Shown: positions 59,411 through 64,000 of the stretch, one piece after another
Layout: every line of letters begins with the position of its first letter
How positions within the stretch are numbered: position 1 is the stretch's first letter
Assembly (NCBI GenBank): GCA_013399875.1
Contig: VXAZ01018004.1
Coordinates: 438,072 to 502,071 of the forward strand
Direction: 5' to 3'
From: Gymnorhina tibicen
Taxonomy: Eukaryota; Chordata; Aves; Passeriformes; Artamidae
Length of the DNA stretch: 64,000 nt
Program-made: the position numbers and the translations under genes
The notes under the pieces: model-generated
What the model was told of the DNA's origin: nothing
Database searches by the model: none
What the model saw: only the letters and a program-made list of their open reading frames with translations

Positions 59411-61786
59411 AGCGACAAGAAAACTCACATATTAGATATAAGGCAAAATTCAACCAGATTACAGAAAACAGAGATGCCTGGGTGCCTTTATGGTCCACAT
59501 ATCTACAGATGTGATCCCAGCAATTCAGTGCAGGCACTAAAATAAAGTATTTGTGAATATACAGTGAGTTTAAAGCTCAAAATAAACTAGACTTTTCTAG
59601 ACAAGATTGAATTTTACCAAAAGTTAAATACTTTACTGCAAAGAGTTAACACTAATGTAATAACACAAATTAGGGGTGGGGGGTTGCATGTGCTTCAATA
59701 AGAAGATCTCTAGTTGCAGGTCAGCATTAGACTACAAAAGAAATAAACATGATTTTAAGGAACAGGTATATATGTGTTACATTGATTTCAAGACCATAAA
59801 GGCAAGTCAAAATTCCCATGCTCTCCAAAATTATTAAGAAAAACAGTGTATTGATTTTTTTAGCCTATAACAGGGTTTGATGGGACTGAACCATTGCCAG
59901 ATTTACTATGACAAGACTAGAGTTCCTGATTATCCAGGATAGATGATGCAGAAGACTATGCAAATGTAAAGTCCTTATTGTGAAACTGCAGGCAATGCAG
60001 TTGGTGGTAGTTCTCCTTACAAAACAAAAGGTTATGTTCAGAGTTGTGTAACTTGGGTGGGGCCATAATTAAATATCCAGACAGATGATACACTTGGTAT
60101 TCAGTGGCTTAAATTATTCCAAGGAAGTGTGTCCATGCCAGCTGAAAGAGCAAAATAAGAGTTCCATCTTGGTTCTCAGCAAAAGGGCTGTGCTGGTTGG
60201 TAAGTACCCTGGTGCAAGGAATGGAAAATCCCTAATTGGGATCAGAGAGTTCATCCTTGCTCTCCATTAGCTTTACAGACTGTTACTCAGTGTTCTCCAG
60301 CTCGGCAGATTCTACCGCAGCTACATGGGAGCAGGGCCTTGCTATTGTACTGAACAGCCAGTACAAGGCCACTTCCCCATTCCTGTGTGACAAGTTCCTC
60401 AAAATGAGAAACCACTGTAGAAAAAAACCCCTTCCATAGTCAGCAGCCAAAAATTCCCCTGAAAAATACATTACGGTGATTTTCATCACATACCTTTTAC
60501 TGGATCTTCCTCTTCCTGTATGTCTGACAGCTGCTTGGCACTCAGACCTCACACATCAAATCGGATCCTCTTGCAGCACGTGCTGTCAACACACTTTTGG
60601 AGCAGAGATTTGCTGCTTCACTTACTTCAGAACCATAAATGCCAAAATGCACAGCCTGAATCCTTACTGACCACAACTGGAGAAGAATTTAAGAGTCATC
60701 TGTGCATGGATGGGAGCACTGTTTGAAACTCTATGCTTTGTTACAAATATTTCATTTAATTTATCAAAAAACAAAACCCAGAAAAAACAGAAAAAAAACA
60801 CAGAAGGATGGATTTGGACTGATTGAAATGATTATTCACAGATTTGGCACTACAGAAGAAGTACTGGATAATTCTGAGAAGCTGAAATATTTCACTTGTA
60901 GTTTCTGCATTTCATTTTTGTTGTTCCAGTTCTTTTTTAAAAATTTTTTAAAAAGAATTCAGGACAAAATAAAATCTGGACTAACTGAAAATATTTATCT
61001 TTATTTTGGTTTGCTCTTTCAACTAATACTGTTCCATCAGCTTTCTGTTGATTGTTTGACTTGTAGGAGGCAGTAGGGTTTTAAACAAGGTTTCTTAGCT
61101 CCATATCAATGCTCTATCCCAGTATTTTCATTAACATTTTGATAGAAATGGCTGAATGATATCAGTCAATTATTGCATAAGAGTATTTATTTTTAAACAA
61201 ACAAACCCTATGATATTTTTCACTTGATTTCACTCAGCCAGAAATAGAAACTTTATGAGTACATCTGCAAACTATTTCTATAGTTTTCAATTAAATGTTT
61301 TGCTTCTGGACAATCTTCACTAGAATACTTCCTTGACATATTTTCTGAGAATAAAAACATATTAAAAAAAAAAGTGATAAAATTTTGCCTATATCTGCTA
61401 AAAGTTTTTTGTTTTGTTTTATTAATATTTTTCTCACTATATATTTTAAAAAGATTTTTTTGCATCTGGCGCTTTTGGAGAATGTCACTTTTATTCACTG
61501 CAAAAATTCACTTTTAAAACAATCTTTTTGGCAACTGAGAGGAAAATGTTATCAGAGGTATCATATTACAAATGCTCCCTTCTATTAAGCTTTTCACTGT
61601 TGAGAACTAGAAACACTCACAAATTGTCAGGAAAGATACAGAAACACATTTGATACACCCAGCAGAACTAACAAGCTAAGGCTGCTTCATAACCAGCCAC
61701 GTGGAAAGCCAATCCAACCTCCCTGCTTTAGGAGAGCTTTTGAGAGCATTTCATTCCAATACTGGTAAGTCCTTGCTTTCATACAG
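59411..61786. other. Unique DNA, no gene seen
   Basis: Frames up to 124 codons (60702-61076 on plus) are lysine/phenylalanine-rich, AT-driven and unrecognised. No convincing exon could be linked to the CpG patch upstream. Confidence 0.45.
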
Positions 61787-62550
61787 GTTCATAGAATCAT
61801 AGAAAATGCTGAGTTGGAAGGGACCCATCAGGATCATTGAGTCCAGAAAGAGGTTGTGAGAGACAGTACCAAAATCTTTGCTGAAGTCCAAAAATATTAC
61901 ATCTACTGGCTTCCCTTGATCAGCCAGGTGGGTTACCCTGTCGTAGAAGGAAATCAGGTTCAACAAGCAGGACTTTCCTCTCATTAATCCATGCTGGCTG
62001 TGACTGATGGCTGTGTTGTCCTCCAGGTGTTTTTCAATATTTCCCAGAATAATCTTTTCCATGCTTTTACTGAAAGCACTAAAGTGACACTGACAGGCCT
62101 GTGGTTTCCAGGGTCATCCTTCTTTCCCTTCTTGAAAGTCCAAACAACCACTTTCCAGTGAGCTGAGACCTCTCTGGATTCCCAAGACAGTTCAAAAATC
62201 TTCAGGAAAGGTTTTGTGATGACATCAGACAGCTCTTTGAGGATTCTTGGATGAATCCCATCACACCCAATAGACTTGTAGAGATCCAGCTGAAGCAGCA
62301 GATCCTGCATAAGTTCAGGGTCAAGTGGGAGTTGATCATTCTTGCAGTCATATGCAGCTGTGAAATACAGAATTTGCTCCTTTGACAACAAAGTAGCTTG
62401 ATGGAGTTGATGTAGGCTCTGGTACTGACTACTGTAATCAGTAAGAAGAAAATACTGTACCCTGAATCTACTCCAGCCACTTGCAGCACCATACCTGATG
62501 TTCATGGAATGACAGTTGCTACAAATAATTATAAAATCACCTTCATTAGG
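61787..62550 (-). mobile_element. CR1 LINE with internal deletion
   Basis: On minus, the 5' part is the N-terminal half of reverse transcriptase: CDGIHPRILKELSDVITKPF (about 62270-62210), FKKGKKDDPGNHRPVSVT (about 62135-62080), QHGLMRGKSCLLNLISFYD (about 62000-61945), then motif A LDFSKDFGTVSH in place of the usual LDFSKAFDTVSH. Directly after this, at about 61850, the sequence jumps to the CR1 3' terminus GGGTCCCTTCCAACTCAG followed by the ATTCTATGA tail at 61790-61805. Motifs B and C, the C-terminal region and most of the 3' UTR are missing. Two overlapping frames (191 and 103 codons) remain, separated by a frameshift. Inactive. Confidence 0.93.
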
Positions 62551-64000
62551 GGGCAGCAAAGGTTATCTAAGATTTTAATTTCTAAGTAGCCTTTTTAGCT
62601 GTCATTCTGTGTAAGAAATATGTAGAGTAAATAATTCGCTATAGATTTGGATAAGAATACAATGATGGGATGAAACAAGGCTCTTTTAGTTATCTTTTAG
62701 GTAATCATCTTAGGCATTTTAAGCATTTATAGGATTAAATGTAGTTAAATAAGGGTTCCATAAAAACACAGAACCAAGGTGAAATTGATAATGCTTTTAA
62801 ACATATTGAGGCTTTTTTCTCTCTCTTTCAGCTTGTTTTGAGCCAATGACCCTATCTTTTTTTACAAAGTTGTTGATATTTGCAGTGATTTTATTTGTTC
62901 TAATTTCCAACTACTATCAAATTGTGTAGCAGCTGCAGAAATATTTTATCTTTACCAAAATATCAATAAGGTTTGTCCAGTTTCCTTACAATAGAGAATT
63001 TGCAGCTGTAATTTTATATATACTTTACATTTCTAGCTTGAGAACTGTAATTTGTTCTATAAAACTATGTTTGGACTGTTGGGCTAGGTTTTCTCTCTAA
63101 CTGATACCTAAAAGATTTCTCTCCAACTGATAGCTAAACTGATACCTAAAAGTCGTGCAAAATTTAGCTGCTTTCCTTGTCATATTTTATTATGAGAATT
63201 TTAGGCTATTATTTTTGATACAGCACTTGGCTTTGTGTCTGGCTTTCTGAAAAAAACAAGTGGCTATTTAGGGATTTTTTTTGTCTTCTACAGTCCTGAA
63301 CTCCCTAAAAATGAGACTCATCTGAAACCATCCTGCCAGTTATGATCACAAAGGTGTCTCAGTTTGACAGCCTAATCTTTTGCAGGGCTTTTCATTTTTG
63401 CAGAGGCTTTCTTTCATCAGCCATCTCATCAGCATGATTGACTAAAGGCTTAGCTGAGAAACTACAGGGACTGCTGTAAGACCAGATAGGTTTCCGTTAG
63501 CAGGGATGGATTATGATATAGATATTAAATGCTTTTGGTTATTGGTGGTTTTTGTGGAATGAGGTTTGAATTTCATGCATGTTTGTTTAAGGACTGCCAA
63601 AGAAGAATCTAGAGCAGTTATGATGTTTCTTTGAGTAGATGGAATCTACGTATATACATAAAAAAATGGATATATATGTTCAGAGGAGTGTGGTTAGTTT
63701 ATAAGCTCTAGCACTCAAAAGCTAGAGAACAGCAAAGTAATGTATCCTCTGCAATCCTTGGATTACACTACAGTTTCTATTTCCCTGGCCACATACTCTT
63801 TTCTTTTCCCACCAGTAAATATCCTTTTCAGTGTGCAGACTGAACTGTGTTAGTTCATGTGCTCCTGCTCCTTCCTCTCCTTTACCTTTCAAATTGATGA
63901 GCAGGATGCACTTAACCTGCTAAAATCAAGTGCAGCCAACATGTGATATCTGATGCCACTGCTGATCTGTTCTCTTTCCACATCTTGTTTGTTAGTCATT
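62551..64000. other. Unique AT-rich DNA, no gene seen
   Basis: No frame of note, no repeat family and no RNA gene was recognised up to the window end. The direct repeat ACTGATAGCTAAACTGATACC at about 63100-63150 is short and local. Confidence 0.55.

Noticed and set aside
1..64000. CRISPR arrays, operons, bacterial promoters or insertion sequences
   Set aside because: No spaced direct-repeat arrays or dense coding. LINE and LTR content shows vertebrate nuclear DNA.

Overview
This window reads as non-coding nuclear DNA from a bird. The evidence is CR1 LINE fragments with the avian 3' end (short ATTCT-type tail repeats after a CCTTCCAAC-like stretch) and several LTR families that I recognise from memory as common in bird genomes, some probably passerine (inference). 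The sequence is AT-rich and CpG-poor, with two assembly gaps (9451-9501 and 30249-30365). I found no protein-coding exon I would defend. The reading frames with recognisable content are decayed CR1 reverse transcriptase; the rest look like chance frames, many inside repeats.

Layout. 1-10.4 kb: AT-rich unique DNA with four CR1 pieces (1674-1718 minus, 3096-3622 plus, 8192-9175 plus, 10289-10360 minus) and one GC-rich LTR on the minus strand (about 4079-4700). 10.4-20.3 kb: a long stretch without recognised repeats, except a GC-richer block near 18.7-19.6 kb. 20.3-25.5 kb: a solo LTR (20285-20830), a CR1 reverse transcriptase relic on minus (21412-22385) and a second solo LTR (24531-25487). 25.5-41.9 kb: mostly unique DNA with one LTR (28553-28972), a gap beside a (TTCTC)n array, a few simple repeats and a 37-bp alternating purine-pyrimidine tract. 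41.9-45.1 kb: a truncated LTR, then an LTR abutting a CR1 3' end. 45.1-50.8 kb: unique DNA with one small CpG cluster. 50.8-56.2 kb: a solo LTR (50763-51240), a tRNA-derived SINE relic resembling MIR (about 51640-51890) and a second copy of the 28.6-kb LTR (55758-56158). 56.2-64 kb: unique DNA, a CpG-dense promoter-like patch (59203-59410) and an internally deleted CR1 (61787-62550).

The retroelements do not work together. They are independent, mostly decayed insertions. Three LTRs keep TG-type starts and exact 5-bp direct repeats at both borders (AAGGG, CATAA, GTTTG). I saw no gag, pol or env sequence, so solo LTRs formed by recombination are the simplest reading.

The points most worth a second look are the hairpin-rich SINE relic at 51644-51721, the CpG/ETS/CRE-like patch with a splice-donor-like site at 59203-59410, the octamer-TATA module shared at identical spacing by two LTR copies, and the deletion-bearing CR1 near 61.8 kb. 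I found no clearly new biological system.
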